This document shows, in pieces, positions 1 through 12,298 of a stretch of 64,000 nt of DNA; position 1 is the first letter of the stretch; each line of letters opens with the position of its first letter. The DNA is from Vicia villosa (lineage: Eukaryota > Streptophyta > Magnoliopsida > Fabales > Fabaceae): assembly GCF_029867415.1 (NCBI RefSeq), contig NW_026706158.1:213600-277599 (forward strand), read 5' to 3'. A program made the position numbers and the translations under genes. A model generated the notes under the pieces. The model did no database searches and was not told the DNA's origin. It saw only the letters and a list, made by a program, of their open reading frames with translations.

Positions 1-1364
1 TGCATTGCTCACGTTTGTCTTGATTCATCCCTAGTGTTCTCACTATATTTAAAACTGTGTTTTTACTTGGTTTTATTTCTTTGTGATATTCAACTCTCGT
101 TAAAGTCGTACACCTTTTGAGGGAGAATGACGAAAACGATACCATAATTTCATACACTATGCTTTCGAACAGACCGTGTTGACGATGTACAGGCATTTGT
201 TCAATTCCCAAACAGCGGAGATATAAGGATGTTAATCCCTCGTCAACCCCTTCGAGCCTAAAGAAGTAGGAGTTTTCCTTCATATAAAATAAAACCCTTC
301 ATATATAACCTGGGGAAGGGTAGTCGTTCAGTTAACTTGATTATCCCAAATTGTTCCTTTGAACACAATCACAGATGGTTCTCCGTCATAATTAAGCTTG
401 ACAGTCAACATCCGCAAAGAAAAAGAAGACAACGCAAGGCCTGCTAAGTCAAAACCTATTAAGGAGACTTAGGCAAAATTGGGGCATCCCGCTGACTGTA
501 ATTTTAAATAAACAGTTCAGGCAAAAATTAGGGATAATAAAGTAAAAAAAAATGGTCACTATATACCCTTGACAAGAGGAAAATATTACAAAAAAGGAGA
601 ATGACTGCCTTTGCAGATAAACCTTTGGTTTTTGAACCATCATAAATGTCAACGTCATAATTCCCAAATTCTTTTGGGGACTAAATGCATAGTTAACTGA
701 GCATAGGACTGGAGAACATCACGAAGATGGGGATTGGGTACAAATAAACTTTGAGCCTCTATCTTTTGTTTCTTTAAACCGTGAACCAGGCCACGTTACA
801 ACCCTTAAAAGTCCTAACTGAAGCATGGTTAGTTCGAAAGCATACTGTTACCAAAGGTATCCCGACTCCTTAAGGTCTATTATAACTCTTGAGTTGATAT
901 CACCTTCTTACAAAAAAAAACACTTTGTTTTACCCAAAAATGTTTTTAAACTTTCAAGACAGACATGTGCATTCGCATCTTATGAATTTCATTACAAAGT
1001 ACACTTGTCTATATAGATTTAAATGTTAACATCAGGGAGAAGTTGCATGGGGCATGGCTAATGGCTAAAAAAAAAATCCTACTGACTGGCGAAGTAGCTT
1101 TAAAAACTCGTCAAAAGAAGAAGCATCCCTTACGCATGACTGGGATGGCTAATGTGTATACACGGCATAACTCGTCATTATCCCATTTACATGGGGCAAT
1201 CTAATCAAGATCCATTGGAATCTCTCAAGGACGCTGTATAGCCCATGGGGCAAGTCCATTACCTGGGGGCATGTTGCAAAGATCGCTCAGTATCAGATGG
1301 CATTAATACCACTCTCACATCCTTTCCAGGAACCTTTATAGGATATTTCTCAATCTGTCCATAT

Positions 1365-3265
1365 AGTCTTCTCTAAGACATGTTCAAATACTTTTTACCC
1401 TTTCTAGGAGCTTTTTCAAACAGTTTTTTAAAAGACCCACCTTCTTATCCTTTCTGTTTTCAAACCCTTTCAGACAGTCTTCTCTAAGACATATTTCTTT
1501 CCAAGAACCTTTTCTAGGTAGTCTTCTGTAAGACGTCTCTTGACTTTTTCAGCTAGTCTTTTAAGACATCTTCAAACTTTTCTTATGCTTCCAAGAACCT
1601 TTTTAAAGTACAGAGTCTTTTCTAAGACAGCTCACCATCCTTTCTGGGGTGATCTTCTTCAAGATGTTTTTCCTAAGTTTTGTTTAAAACCCCACGTTCC
1701 TTAAAACAGTCTTTATCCTCTATAGGACATTTTTGACCCTCTGCACAAACACATCCCTTTGAGCTTTGTTTAAAGCGCGATCTTATTTAAGACAATCTCC
1801 CATTTCTTTCCAAGGATCTCTTCAGGTAGTCTTATAGAAGGCATCATCTCATCCTAAGTACTCAGCAAATCATTGTCCGTCAGGATGCAACCTAAACGCA
1901 TGACTCATTCTGAAAAGCATCTGCGTCACATTCAAATCAACACTTAGCATCAAGGAGACCTCAAAATTGGTCTAAGCAAAGACGATCATTCCTGATAAAG
2001 ACTCTTGAATGGGGAAACCACATCCAGAGGGTTTTCCTAAAACAGGGGCATATCTTTCAAGGATTCAAACACTGGGGCAATGCATATCAGGCAAGACATG
2101 GTGAGATTCGAGTTCTCTCTAAAGGTACTTCCTTCAGGATAAAGGGCGCGTCTCCAAATTTCTGATATTCGGGAAGTCACACTAGGAGCATTGTTGCATA
2201 ATTAATCTTCCCACACCTGTACTATTTATATCCCGCAGTGTGGGATAGGCATACATGCATAATTCTCATTTATTTTGAGAATCTCATTACATGACGCATG
2301 CATCATGACATTGCATAAAACTAACGCTGCCTTTTCAGGTCACTTCATATTCAAAAGGATGTTATCATCCAATTACAGTGCAAATACGATCGTATCAACG
2401 ATTCAATCTTAACAGATGCAATTCTAACACCTCATTCCAAGTCTTTCTTCAAAGACAATCTAGAAGCAATCAAAGAATTTCTTACCTCTCCAGGTAGTCT
2501 TGTCCAAGACAATTATCCTAACCTCTCCAAGCAGTCTTGTGTAAGACATATCCTGACCTTTTCTAGGTAGTTTTGTTTAAAACGTTCCACGACCTTTACA
2601 GGAACCTTTCTAGGTAGTTTTGTTTAAAACGTTTCATATCCTTTATAGGAATTTTTTTTTTAGATAGTTTTGTTTAAAACGTTTCATATCCTTTATAGGA
2701 ATCTTTTTAGATAGTTTTGTTTAAAACGTTTCATATCCTTTATAGGAATCTTTTTAGATAGTTTTATTTAAAACGTTTCATATCCTTTATAGGAATCTTT
2801 CGAGGTAGTTTTGTTTAAAACGTTCCATATCCTTTATATGAATCTTTTTAGATAGTTTTGTTTAAAAAGTTTCATGTCCTTTGTAGGAACCTTTCTAGGA
2901 AGTTTTGTTTAAAACATATCGTTCTCTTTATAGGAACCTCTCTAGGTAATCTTGTTTAAGATATCTCGTATCCTATCTAAGAGCCTTTCCAGGTGAGTCC
3001 TGTTTAAGACGTTTCATATCTTTTTAGGAGCCTTTCTAGGTGAGTCTTATTTAAGACATATCATGCCTTTATAGGTAGCCTTCTTAAAATGCTTATCCAA
3101 TATTTTCTAAGACACACTTAGTTCTTTTAAAGAACTCCTCAGTTAGTCTTCTCCAAGACATTCTTCCTAAGCATTATTCGAAGCCTAAGCCTCTTCGCAT
3201 CAATCTGCGATACATCCTATTCAGGAACCTCTTCAAGTAGTCTTATGTAAGACATTACTCCGTAT
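1365..3265 (+). repeat. Degenerate hairpin-rich tandem repeat array
   Basis: About thirty diverged copies of a unit built around a short inverted pair (AGTCTT, a few bases, AAGACA; or AGTTTTGTTTAAAAC). Between the pairs is a run of the type 'cctttctaggaacc'. The core at about 2560-2910 is homogenised with a 47-bp period; flanking copies are longer (50-65 bp) and more diverged. Each unit could fold a small hairpin in RNA. Such hypervariable arrays in the 3' UTR of Ogre elements are known sources of satellite repeats in legumes; identity with a named satellite was not tested. Confidence 0.8.
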
Positions 3266-3440
3266 CTTCAGATACAATTAATATGATCCTGGTATGAAGA
3301 GCATATGCTCTGGACAAGCATTTTGTCAAACAAATGGGTGGCATCTATAAGCCCATCTCCTGCGGAACTCCTTCCCTACGCAAGCAAATTTCAGGGCATT
3401 TCAGTGTCCAATCATCTTCTACCTCTTCAGGTTCAAGAAG

Positions 3441-3456
3441 ATTGAACAGGGGCAGC
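3441..3456 (+). other. Polypurine tract of the Ogre/Tat-like element
   Basis: The purine-rich run 'gaacaggggcagc' abuts the first TG of the LTR at 3457, the expected place for priming plus-strand DNA synthesis. It fixes the element's orientation as plus and marks the LTR as the 3' one. Confidence 0.6.
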
Positions 3457-4487
3457 TGTCATACCCCAAAATTTGCCCTTCATGTGCCATTCACAATGAT
3501 TCAAGGTTCAAGATTCAATGCCAAAGCTTTGCTCAAACAATCCCCAAGATCCACAGTCAACTGATTCAAACCTGAAGGTCAACTGCAATCAAAGCATGAT
3601 TCAAACTATGATCATTGGTCAAACATCAAGTATAGAGGTTCATAACCATCATTTGATCAAAGATGGATCATGAGTCCATTAATAGAAACTCAGAGATGAA
3701 CAAATGCAAAAAGGTTCAAATTAGGGTTTCTTAGGAGAAAGTCAACCCAACTTTGACTGGGCATAAATTTCACATGGAGCATCAAAAATTCCCCACTCAA
3801 AGCCTATTTTGAAGGAAATTGGATTCTCTACAACTTTGTGTCTCACAAGCCAAGGCTAGAAATGCTTCATTTTTAAGATACAAGGCAAAAGATTACAGGT
3901 CATTTTCAGGCATCCTCCAAAAACAGTTTTTTCCCAAAGAGAATATGATCAAAATAAATGCTTCAAAAGAGAAATATGTTCCAAAGTGGCTTGTAGAGGA
4001 CCTCCTGAGGTTTCCAAAAAGTATTAGATCTCCTTCATATCTTAAAAATTGAGTGAGATACGCTTGATCAAAGTTAGGTGATTTTGGAGGACCAAATGTG
4101 AAAAAGGGAGGTTCAAATTGGATTTTTACAAATAGGCCCATGCTTGTATAAGTTGAACTTGGTCCATAAGTTATCCAAAACACATGCCACGAATAATAAA
4201 CATTTTATTTGATTTTATACAAATTTATTTCATTTAAAATGGATTTTAATGATTTAAATAAATGGAAAAATTAAATATTTTGTTATGGATTATATTTTGT
4301 TGATTTCCAATCAACATTAATGCCAAAATATAGTCTATTTTCGTGACAAAAGGGTATGGAAAGGATTGATACAATATTTGGACTAAAATAGAAGTTTGTC
4401 ATGCAAGAATAAAATCAAATTTGTTCATAATTGCAAGATTGGATCCAAAGAGATTGTGGGCAAAATTTGTTAACCTAATTCGTGTCC

Positions 4488-4495
4488 TATAAGTA
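4488..4495 (+). promoter_or_regulatory. Probable TATA box of the Ogre-like LTR
   Basis: TATAAGTA lies about 1 kb into the LTR, in a normal U3/R transition position, followed by G-rich and A-rich leader sequence. It is the best TATA candidate on the plus strand of this LTR; no start site was mapped. Confidence 0.4.
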
Positions 4496-5190
4496 AAGAA
4501 CCTAAAGCACATGAATAAGGGTTGGGGGGATCAAGAGAGAGCAAAGCTGCAAGAACACAAAAAAATCTCCAAGAACTCAAATTCGACTTCAAAGAATTAG
4601 AGGCTTTCAAGGAGATTCAAGCATTGCAAAAGATTCATCAAGGGATTATGAACGTGTTTGGATACTCGCACGACTTCAACACCCCCAGAACATTCTCCTA
4701 TTCATCAAGGTAAGCCATTCTGAAAACCTCTTTGATCTGGGCTGTATACGCATCATCATTGAGATATAATTGCATATTCATGTTTGTTTCAATGTCATGA
4801 ACGATTCTGGGTTGTTTGTTTTGAGCTTAGGCGTTGTAATCGAGTTTTGCCATTGGATGCCGTTTTGAGTATTAGGGTTTCAGATTAGGGGTTTTTTATG
4901 GGAGTTAAATTAAGGTCAATTAATGATATAGCTTGATTCGTATGGTTGAGACGAGTGAAGTGATAAGGTCGCGCCATATTTATATGTTCACATGGGCTAT
5001 TCGCTATTTTCGTGGTTTTGATCGCTACAGAGAAAACCGTAGCTAAATTGTAGCAAGACTTGCAGGCGTTTTGGGGAAGACGATGAGTTGTCGCTTCCCA
5101 GTTGGCCAGTTTGAATCCTCGCGCGCGTTTTGCCATAACATACCTTGGATCCACTATGTATTGAACTGGGTGTATATATTAAACGAATCA

Positions 5191-5273
5191 GTTGTCTGGT
5201 TGAGTTGGTTGCCAAGCGCGTGTATGAGGTGAGGGTCGCTGGTTCGAGCCCTCCCTCCAACCTTATTTTTTTT
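5191..5273 (+). other. tRNA-like segment inside the LTR
   Basis: An A-box-like TGGTTGAGTTGG (5197-5208) and a B-box-like GGTTCGAGCCC (5241-5251) are 44 bp apart, the spacing of a tRNA gene. The ends GTTG (5191-5194) and CAAC (5258-5261) can pair, and eight T residues (5266-5273), a pol III stop signal, follow. The T stem does not pair well and no clear anticodon stem is seen, so this is a degenerate tRNA-derived piece or SINE head, not a functional tRNA gene. Confidence 0.35.
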
Positions 5274-6387
5274 ATGAAAAACTTGTCTTGTGATTCAGTG
5301 TGCGTGCGTCCGGACTGACTACCATGGTCCCTCAAATCTGAACTCTAGAATTCCCACTAGCCTATGATCCAACATCCAGCTTGACTCCTCATATTATGCA
5401 CCTTAATAATTATCACACTTAATCAAAACCTCAATAAAACTAAAATAAATTTTAATTATTTGTTTTATTTTGATTAAAATACTTATTTTTAATATATATT
5501 AATTATATGATAATTATTTTTTTAATAAAATAAATATATAATGATTATATTGAAAATTTTCAATTTGTTGTTCGTGCCGATTAAATCGATTAATCGCTAT
5601 GGTCAACAATGATTTTAATTAAAATATTATTTAATTAAAAAATAAAATCAAATTATATTCGATTAAATGGTTGCAATCATCTTATTGATTGTGATGATTA
5701 ATCTTGCCTCGTTCTAAATTTAATTTGTTATTATTTGTAATCGTGTTAATCGATTATGAGGGATAACAATACAAAATAAAATTCACAAAACATAATAAAA
5801 CACATTAAGTCATTATTAGTGATAATTGAATCAATCGGTTTGAATTGGTAATGGTGCGAAACCTCTAATCTTTTAACTATGGTGATCAAACCTATTGATC
5901 ATTGCGGTTAATTGTGCCAAATCCGGGTTGTACGCCCGAACCTTAAAATATTTCTTAAATCCATTCAAAACTACAAAATCATCGAACTACGAAAGGCCAT
6001 TCAAAAAGCCTCTAAAAAAACATTTCTAAATCAAATTCAATTCTAATGGCGTACAACCTGCCCCGAACTACGTTGACTCTGATCCTCCATAAGGAGGTAC
6101 GTAGGCACTTGGCAACAAGGCGAGTCCCCCTCCCTCGAAATTCTAATCATGTCAATATAATTAGCCTTTAACTCTAATTACTCTCTGTCACCTTTCTTTA
6201 TAAACCTTGCCATAAACCTTTATCTTTGAATGTTAGCCTTTAGGAAAGGGTTGAGGGTGCCTAACACCTTCCCTCGACCTGATTATAATAACTTACCCTG
6301 AATCTCGTATCTGCGTAGGGTTTCCTATTCGCCCTTCAGAATAGGTGGCGACTCTCTAAGTTATAATTTTTAGGGCAGGTTGCTACA

Positions 6388-7096
6388 GTATAGCCCACAA
6401 ATTACTCCAAGTACCTTCGCCCTCCAAGATTGTATCATCCGCAAACTGTAAAACATCGTACGAGACTTCTTCAGAAATTTTAAACCCTTTGAACACGCCC
6501 GTTAGAGTTGCTTGTCGAACTAAACCTGCTAAACCTTCTGCCACTATCGTGAAAAGGAAAGGGGATAGTGGGTCACCTTGCCTTAGTCCTCTATATACTT
6601 TGAATTCATCAGTGGGACTACCATTTACTAAGACCGACAAATTACAGTTAAAAACTCCAGCCGCCATCCATTTTAACCATTTGTCGCCAAACCCCATTTT
6701 AACTAGCATTTCTTTCAAGAACATCCAATCAACACAATCATAAGCCTGAGCGAAATTAACCTTGAACAATAGACAAGATTTCTTCCTCCTCTGTGCAAAG
6801 TTTATGATTTCATTAGTTACCAACACTCCATCTAAAATCTGCCTGCCAGGAACAAACGCAGTTTGTGATTTTGAAATTAGCTTGCCAATTACCTTCCCCA
6901 ACCTTGCAGCTAACCGTTTTGATACTATTTTGTAAATGCAGCCTATTAAACATATCGGCCTATACTCAAGACTTTGCGGGTTATCCACCTTAGGAATAAG
7001 GGCTAAAAATGTTGCAGTCATTGCTCTGGGGAGCGTAGCTTTATGATGAAAATCTTGTACACCCTGTATTACCTCTTGACCACAACGTCCCAGCAT
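6388..7096 (-). pseudogene. LINE ORF2, reverse transcriptase part (truncated)
   Basis: Copies LINE RNA into DNA at the nicked target in an intact element. Visible landmarks in order: LIPK and EYRPICL (RT finger region), SQTAFVPGRQILD, FKVNFAQAYDCVDW (palm motif A, where F-K-V-D is usual, so one catalytic aspartate reads as N), GLRQGDPLSPFLF (motif B) and FADDT (motif C, the FADD catalytic box). The frame ends a few codons after FADD because the Ogre-like LTR begins there, so thumb and C-terminal regions are absent. It is out of frame with the endonuclease ORF upstream; the frame change lies at about 7070-7096. The domain call is secure, the gene is dead. Confidence 0.9.
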
Positions 7097-8496
7097 CTCT
7101 TAATGAATTCTATGTTGAATCCATCTGGTACCGGGCTCCTATCTCCATCACAATGAAATACCACTTCCTTGATTTCTTCCCCTGTGAAATCCTCTTCCAA
7201 ACAGTCCCTTTCTTCAATATATAACTTATTGAATTCAATGCCCTCCAGACTTGGTCGCGGAATATTCTTCCTGTTAAACCTCCCCTCGAAGTGAACCTTA
7301 ACACCCTCTTTCACCTCCTCAACACCTTCCACAATACCTTGACCTGAATTTAACCTTACCAACGCATTTTTCCTATTTCTTGTTTTCAATACTAAGTGAA
7401 AATACTTTGAGTTACAATCACCTTCCTTGATCCATTTTAACCTTGATTTCTGTCTTAACATACTCTCTCTATAGTGAAGATTCTTCCACATACTATCCTG
7501 TAAAAGTTTCCTCCTGGAACAAAGCTCCTGATCTAATTGATTTGAAGAAATTAGCTCGTCCTCTTCTAAAGCATTCAGCTCCTCCACATCTTCCTTAATT
7601 TTTAAATTCAGCCTTCCAAATACCGATGAATTCCACCACCTTAATCTTTCTCTGAGCATCTTGAATTTTTCCATAAGCATAAATGCACTACTGCCATGAA
7701 CTTTGAACAAGTTCCATTCCTGTTTCACAAACTCTAAAAACCCCTCGTGATCATACCAACATTGAAATACCTTAAATGGTTTGGGTCCCCAGTCCAAATT
7801 ACTACATTTAATCCACACCGGTCTGTGATCCGATATATCTCTGCTACCCGTCACTTGAGCCACAGCCTTCCATTGATTAATGATACCCTCTGAGAGTAAT
7901 ATCCTATCAATCCTGCTTCTAGACTTACCATTTGAATTTATCCATGTGAATTTATTGCCAATGACTGGCAGATCTACCACCTCCATAAGTTCAATGAATT
8001 TGGAAAACTCCTCCATTTCTATCGTAATTGATTGTACCTTCCCCCTCCTCTCCTCCACCACTTTAACAGCATTAAAATCCCCTCCTAATATCCATTCTCC
8101 TGGCAGCAATTTAGATTTCCAATCTAATAGCTTTCCCCATAATAACCTCTTCTCAACAATACAACAAGATGAATAAACGTTAACAAAATAGCAATTTATA
8201 CCTTTCCACTCAGCATTGATACCTAAGAATCCCTTATCTCTGAAGCTGAAAACAGGCGTGATTAGACCTTTCCTCCAAATGGTTAGAATCCCTCCCAATT
8301 GCCCTTCTGAACCCATTGCAGACCATTCGCACTCCTCCATTCCCCACAAGCTACTGACTATTCTCTCCTCCATCTCCTTAATTTTTGTTTCCTGTAAGAA
8401 ACACAAATCCATCGTTGCCTTCCTTAACTGCTGGCTGACACTGCTTCTTTTAGTAACATTGCCTCCCCCTCTTATATTGAATGTTCCCAGATTCAT
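7069..8496 (-). pseudogene. LINE ORF2, endonuclease part
   Basis: Encodes an apurinic-endonuclease-like domain that nicks target DNA for target-primed reverse transcription. It starts MNLGTFNIRGGG, the usual N-terminus of plant L1 ORF2. Then come FLQETK (catalytic E), the block WILGGDFNAV (catalytic D and N), SRIDRILLS and SDHRPVWI (catalytic D-H). After the nuclease is the linker with SRLKWIKEGDCNSKYFH, typical of plant LINEs, leading towards the RT. Its start overlaps the end of ORF1 by a few bases. The frame then runs off into a stop after 475 codons, where a single frameshift separates it from the RT. Confidence 0.9.
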
Positions 8497-9626
8497 GGTT
8501 CACCATTGATATGCACCTTGCCTAATTCATAATAGCTCCTATCTCTTGCTTCCATATCTCGAACTATCCCTTCAAAGACTTCATCATCCTGGTCACCTTC
8601 AATTCCCAATTCTTTGATAGACTTCCAAACTTTTGCCGGCATACCTTCTATAGACCTCCAAATCCGTTGATTACCTTGTTTTATCCCAGGATCTGCAACT
8701 GAGTCCACACATAGTATTGATCCCCTTGAACTCGAATAATTTGATTTCCAACCTTCATCCTCATTCCGTACTTTAGGTAACGTTAGAGGCAGATTAGGGT
8801 TCCCCTACGAATGAAGTAACACCGAGAAGTATGATGGTGCAAAAGGTATTTTAACGTTCTCATAGATTTCTTGGATTGGTTTATTCCTCTTGGGCTTTCT
8901 CAGGCCCAAAGGTCCATAAGATGAAACTGAAATTGGGTCTGATTCTTGTTGTTCCCCATCCTGCCCAATACAACACCCTCTCTCATCCACGTATTTGGCC
9001 CCACAGTTATTGCCAAAAGGTGGATTTTGTTTACACATTACTTTTCTTCCTTCTTCGTGTCTCATAATTAAAGACCTCTCCCCCTCAATAACAGTAAAAC
9101 CATTCGTACTTCTCACATTTAATGCTCCCTCCCCATCAGCATTAAATGTTGACTTTGCACAAGTCATCTCATGTTCTGTCATTCCTGCACTTTCTTTCTT
9201 CTTCTTCTGGTTATCCCCTTGGACCCCTGAGCATTCAGCCAAAATTTGACTAGGCGCCACCCTATCTTCATGACACTCTGCTTCTCCCCCGCTGTTCTGC
9301 TTGTTTTGTCCCTGTTCAGTCGTTTTTGTCACCACCTTTTCATCTGACACACTCCTGACTTCATCATCTTCTTCTTCTTCCTCGTCACTTCCCTCCCAGG
9401 CACTGTCCCCCAATTCCGATGAGCTTCCATAATGCACGCCTCCCTTCCAATCCTTTGGCACCACTAACCTCTTCGGGCCATGCATATCCTCCACCAACTT
9501 TATGCTATATACATTGTCGTTCACCCCAATATTGAAGCTTTCATTCAAGTTCATGGAATACTTTGTTCTGATTAGGAATTCCCTCTCACGGTAAAAAAAC
9601 TCTAAACAGATCCTCAACCTGTACAA
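8493..9626 (-). pseudogene. LINE ORF1 C-terminal part, with one in-frame stop
   Basis: Reading frame 9626 to 8493 is continuous except for one TAG at 8805-8807; codons on both sides share the frame. The N-terminal RNA-binding and zinc-knuckle regions of plant LINE ORF1 are missing because the copy is 5'-truncated. What remains is an acidic stretch (SDEEEEEDDEV), a low-complexity middle, a GPLGLRKPK motif common in legume LINE ORF1 tails, and the end SIEGMPAKVWKSIKELGI. It ends overlapping the ORF2 start, the usual plant L1 arrangement. In an intact element the product binds LINE RNA. Confidence 0.75.
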
Positions 9627-10889
9627 ATTTCAAATAACATCATCATCACTTTCACCACATAGATCACACCATTACTCATACACACCCACAAAATTCCAAA
9701 TCCCTAGTGTGTTGACCGAAACAGTCTCATAGAAATTTTCATAAAAAGCTGCACCTTTCATAAACAAATGAACCATATACTAATCCACCTTCTTCATGCC
9801 ACCATACAAAACATAAACCATAAAATTCATTACCATCACTAATTCAAAATCCATTCATCAAACTCACCAATGAAATGTGTTGGCAACAACAAAACCAATT
9901 TTTTCAGTTGATTTCAATAACAACAACCATTTGTTTTCTTTTGTGTTTATGACAGGTAACAACAAATTTGGCATAGCTGTAAAGAAAAGACTAAATCGAA
10001 AGCACCATTGTTGCAAATCTGATATCGATCTGCCATCGCACACCTCTATGAAGGACCACTGTGCGCCGCTCGAAGGCTCCTCGTCGCAACAACCACACCA
10101 CCACCACGTCTGCGACGAGACTAGCCGGCTCTCCGCATGCGACACTGCCACGTAACAGTCTTCCAATCGCAACCAGCCACCAATGACGGACCACGACCGT
10201 GAGGTACCACCGCATTAAACCTCTATCTTCCTTCGCGAGCACGATACACAAGGAGATCACGCAGTTGTAGAATCACCGTAACCCACCGGTAAATCGCAGC
10301 ATATATCCCCATATCTTTCAAGTTTGTATGCAATTAAATTTGTGTTGTTTTTTATTTTTGTTTCAATTTGTTTAAAAAGAAAAATAAAGGGAGGAGCATA
10401 GGGAGAACATACGCGAGAGAAGGTTGTTCTGGTGTTGTTTTCTCCTAATGCATAAAAAAGCATATACATTTGTTTGTCTAAAAGAAAGGCTGCCACGTGT
10501 TGCACCTTCATTGGTGCTAAAAATAAGTGAGGAAAGATACTCACGTGGATGTATCAAATCCACACATTGTTTTTCTTCTTTTTTATTTCTCCCCATTTAT
10601 TCTTTCTTTGTATATTAGTAGTTTAATATAATTGAATCTAGAAAGAAGTTAATAAAAAAAAACAAGCTTAGGATTTAATTAATTTTGTTAATAATTAGAT
10701 TTTGTTAATTGTTTTTATTAATTTAGTTCCAAATATAAAAAATGCTTTACTTAGTTGATAAAAATACAAAAAAAATATGTAGTTTAATTTCTTTTTAGAT
10801 TTAACATGCTTATTTTTATATTTTCTTTTGTTAATTGTAATTAATATTTGTTTAGTATTTTTTTTGTCATTTATTCATGCATCGTTATA
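9627..10889. other. No gene recognised
   Basis: Several short open frames overlap on both strands around 9860-10260 in a GC-richer patch, but none shows family motifs. From 10560 the sequence is AT-rich. Two CACGTG (G-box core) hexamers lie at 10494-10499 and 10542-10547, 48 bp apart. They could mark an old plant promoter, but no gene follows convincingly. Confidence 0.4.
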
Positions 10890-11885
10890 TACATATATCC
10901 GTACTAACATTCTTTTGATTTTTGCGAGGTACTATCATTGAGGTTTTATGGATATTTACAAGCTTTATACTTGATAATTTCGTACATATTTTATTGTTGC
11001 TTTAATTTCATTTTCGGGGTTTGTAATAATTTTTTATCCCCCTATTGGCGAATTGTAATCCCCTAATCCCAGAAGCCTTGTAATAGCGTAGATTTACGTT
11101 CCCGCACTTTATTTTTCTGCAAATATTATACTGCTTAGATGTATGCTAATTAGGGCGTGTATGGCAAGATAATTTAATCAAACGCTAGCTAACTTAACTC
11201 ATGATTAAATACTCGAATCCAACACACTCGCATCCGCTCACCTCTAGGGTACTCCCCTCTTAGTTTCCTTACAAATAAAAAGGTCGTGTCCCTCGAAATG
11301 TAGAGGTACCCCATTAGCAAAGGTCCCTCAATATAAAATCGTCACTAAGTCCCTCGATGACCCTCAATTGTTGCCTACAGAAAAGTGACGATCGTCCCTT
11401 CGAACTTGCTAAAGGTACCTCTACTTGTTGCCTTCAACGACCATACGATGACCCGCACGTCCAATATAAACAAGGATTACCTACTTCTATATAGTATGGA
11501 TAGTCCTAGGAACTTTAAAAAGCATAGAAAAAGACAAACTATTAGGGTAGTACTCTTAGGTTGCTTGCTCAAATACAAAACTATTTTCACACTCCTTTCA
11601 AAAACAAAGGCTACGCTTTTAAGCTAAAGTCCTTTTATTCAAAAAACTCTTTTCAAACAAACAAAAACAAACATGAGCTAAGCAAACTAAGAGCCTGTAG
11701 ATAACTACGGATGAAAGGGTGCTTACACCTTCCCTTTTCATAACTTACCCCCCCGAGCCCATTTTATTTTTTAAAAGGTCTTTTTCTGTACTTTTTACCT
11801 TTCCTAAAATTGGACAAAATAAAAGTCGGTGGCGACTCTTGCTCGCCGCAACATTGGTTGCTTACAAAAATAAAAGTCAGTTCAC
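10890..11885 (+). mobile_element. LTR fragment of a second Tat/Ogre-like element
   Basis: The right part carries 'gggtgcttacaccttccc' and 'aagtcggtggcgactc', blocks characteristic of the 3' end of Tat-lineage LTRs; the left part ('cggggtttgtaataat', 'cgttcccgcacttt') fits the R/U5 portion. No matching LTR, primer binding site or target duplication is visible, so it is a fragment or an eroded solo LTR. The AAP tandem array starts directly at its right edge (about 11886). Confidence 0.5.
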
Positions 11886-12298
11886 CCAGTTAAGCTTCCT
11901 TTAATGTCCTAGTTTTCTATAACATGTGCAGTTCAAATCAAAATTAGTCCAAATAGTCTAATGAATTCTGATAAAAATAAAGCAAAAGTAATAGAATCAT
12001 TTAAACCCATAATTTTACCAACACTAAGGCAAAGACCAATAGTGGAGTATGTAAAGGACATAACAACAACAAAATTCAAACACAAAATTCAAAATTCAAA
12101 CCCATCATCACTTATGAAATATCTTTGTAATGGCACGGATCGTCCGGTCCATTTCTATGCATACAATTTGACCTTTTAGTTGTCCTGTTAATCAAATTCA
12201 AACACAAATAATCACCAATTAACACAAAATTCATATCATCAAATCTTTCAAATTTCAATTAAACTTTGTCACATTTTATTTTATTTTATAATTAATAC

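Larger units (their letters stand above)
1..3456 (+). mobile_element. Ogre/Tat-like Ty3-gypsy element, 3' internal noncoding region
   Basis: This stretch lies directly upstream of a polypurine tract and a long LTR starting at 3457, so it is read as the 3' untranslated part of a plus-strand LTR retrotransposon whose gag-pol and 5' LTR lie left of the window. No long open frame is seen. Positions 1-1360 are non-repetitive with no recognisable coding motif; 1365-3265 is a degenerate tandem array. A repeat-rich 3' UTR before the LTR is known for Ogre/Tat elements of legumes. The lineage call rests on the LTR ends and this layout, because no protein domain is present. Confidence 0.6.
3457..6387 (+). 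mobile_element. 3' LTR of Ogre/Tat-like element (2931 bp)
   Basis: It begins TGTCATACCCC and ends GGTTGCTACA, both typical of Tat/Ogre LTRs. Near the 3' end (6060-6360) are blocks seen in this lineage: 'gaactacgttg', 'acgtaggca', 'gtgcctaacaccttccc' and 'ggtggcgactct'. A polypurine tract precedes it. The next bases (6388-6392, gtata) belong to a LINE and are the likely right copy of the 5-bp target duplication; the left copy lies outside the window. The LINE reading frame stops exactly at this boundary, so the element landed inside the LINE. Confidence 0.75.
6388..9626 (-). mobile_element. L1-type LINE, truncated at both ends
   Basis: A minus-strand non-LTR retrotransposon. In its own direction it carries the C-terminal part of ORF1 (9626-8493), an overlapping ORF2 start with endonuclease (8496) and the first part of the reverse transcriptase (to 6388). 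The 3' half of ORF2 and the poly-A tail are missing because the Ogre-like LTR begins there. The 5' end near 9626 is probably the usual truncation from incomplete reverse transcription. One in-frame stop in ORF1 and one frameshift in ORF2 make it inactive. Confidence 0.85.

Noticed and set aside
449..1016. Short open frames on both strands in the Ogre-like 3' region
   Set aside because: No family motif, no conserved context, and they lie in an element's noncoding region.
5191..5263. Functional tRNA gene
   Set aside because: The T stem and anticodon stem do not pair and the anticodon cannot be assigned, so only a tRNA-like call is kept.
3819..5335. Small open frames inside the 2.9-kb LTR
   Set aside because: LTRs of this type carry no genes; frames overlap on both strands and lack motifs.
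9864..10260. Overlapping ORFs on both strands in a GC-richer patch
   Set aside because: Codon patterns look like GC bias only; no domain is recognisable in any frame.
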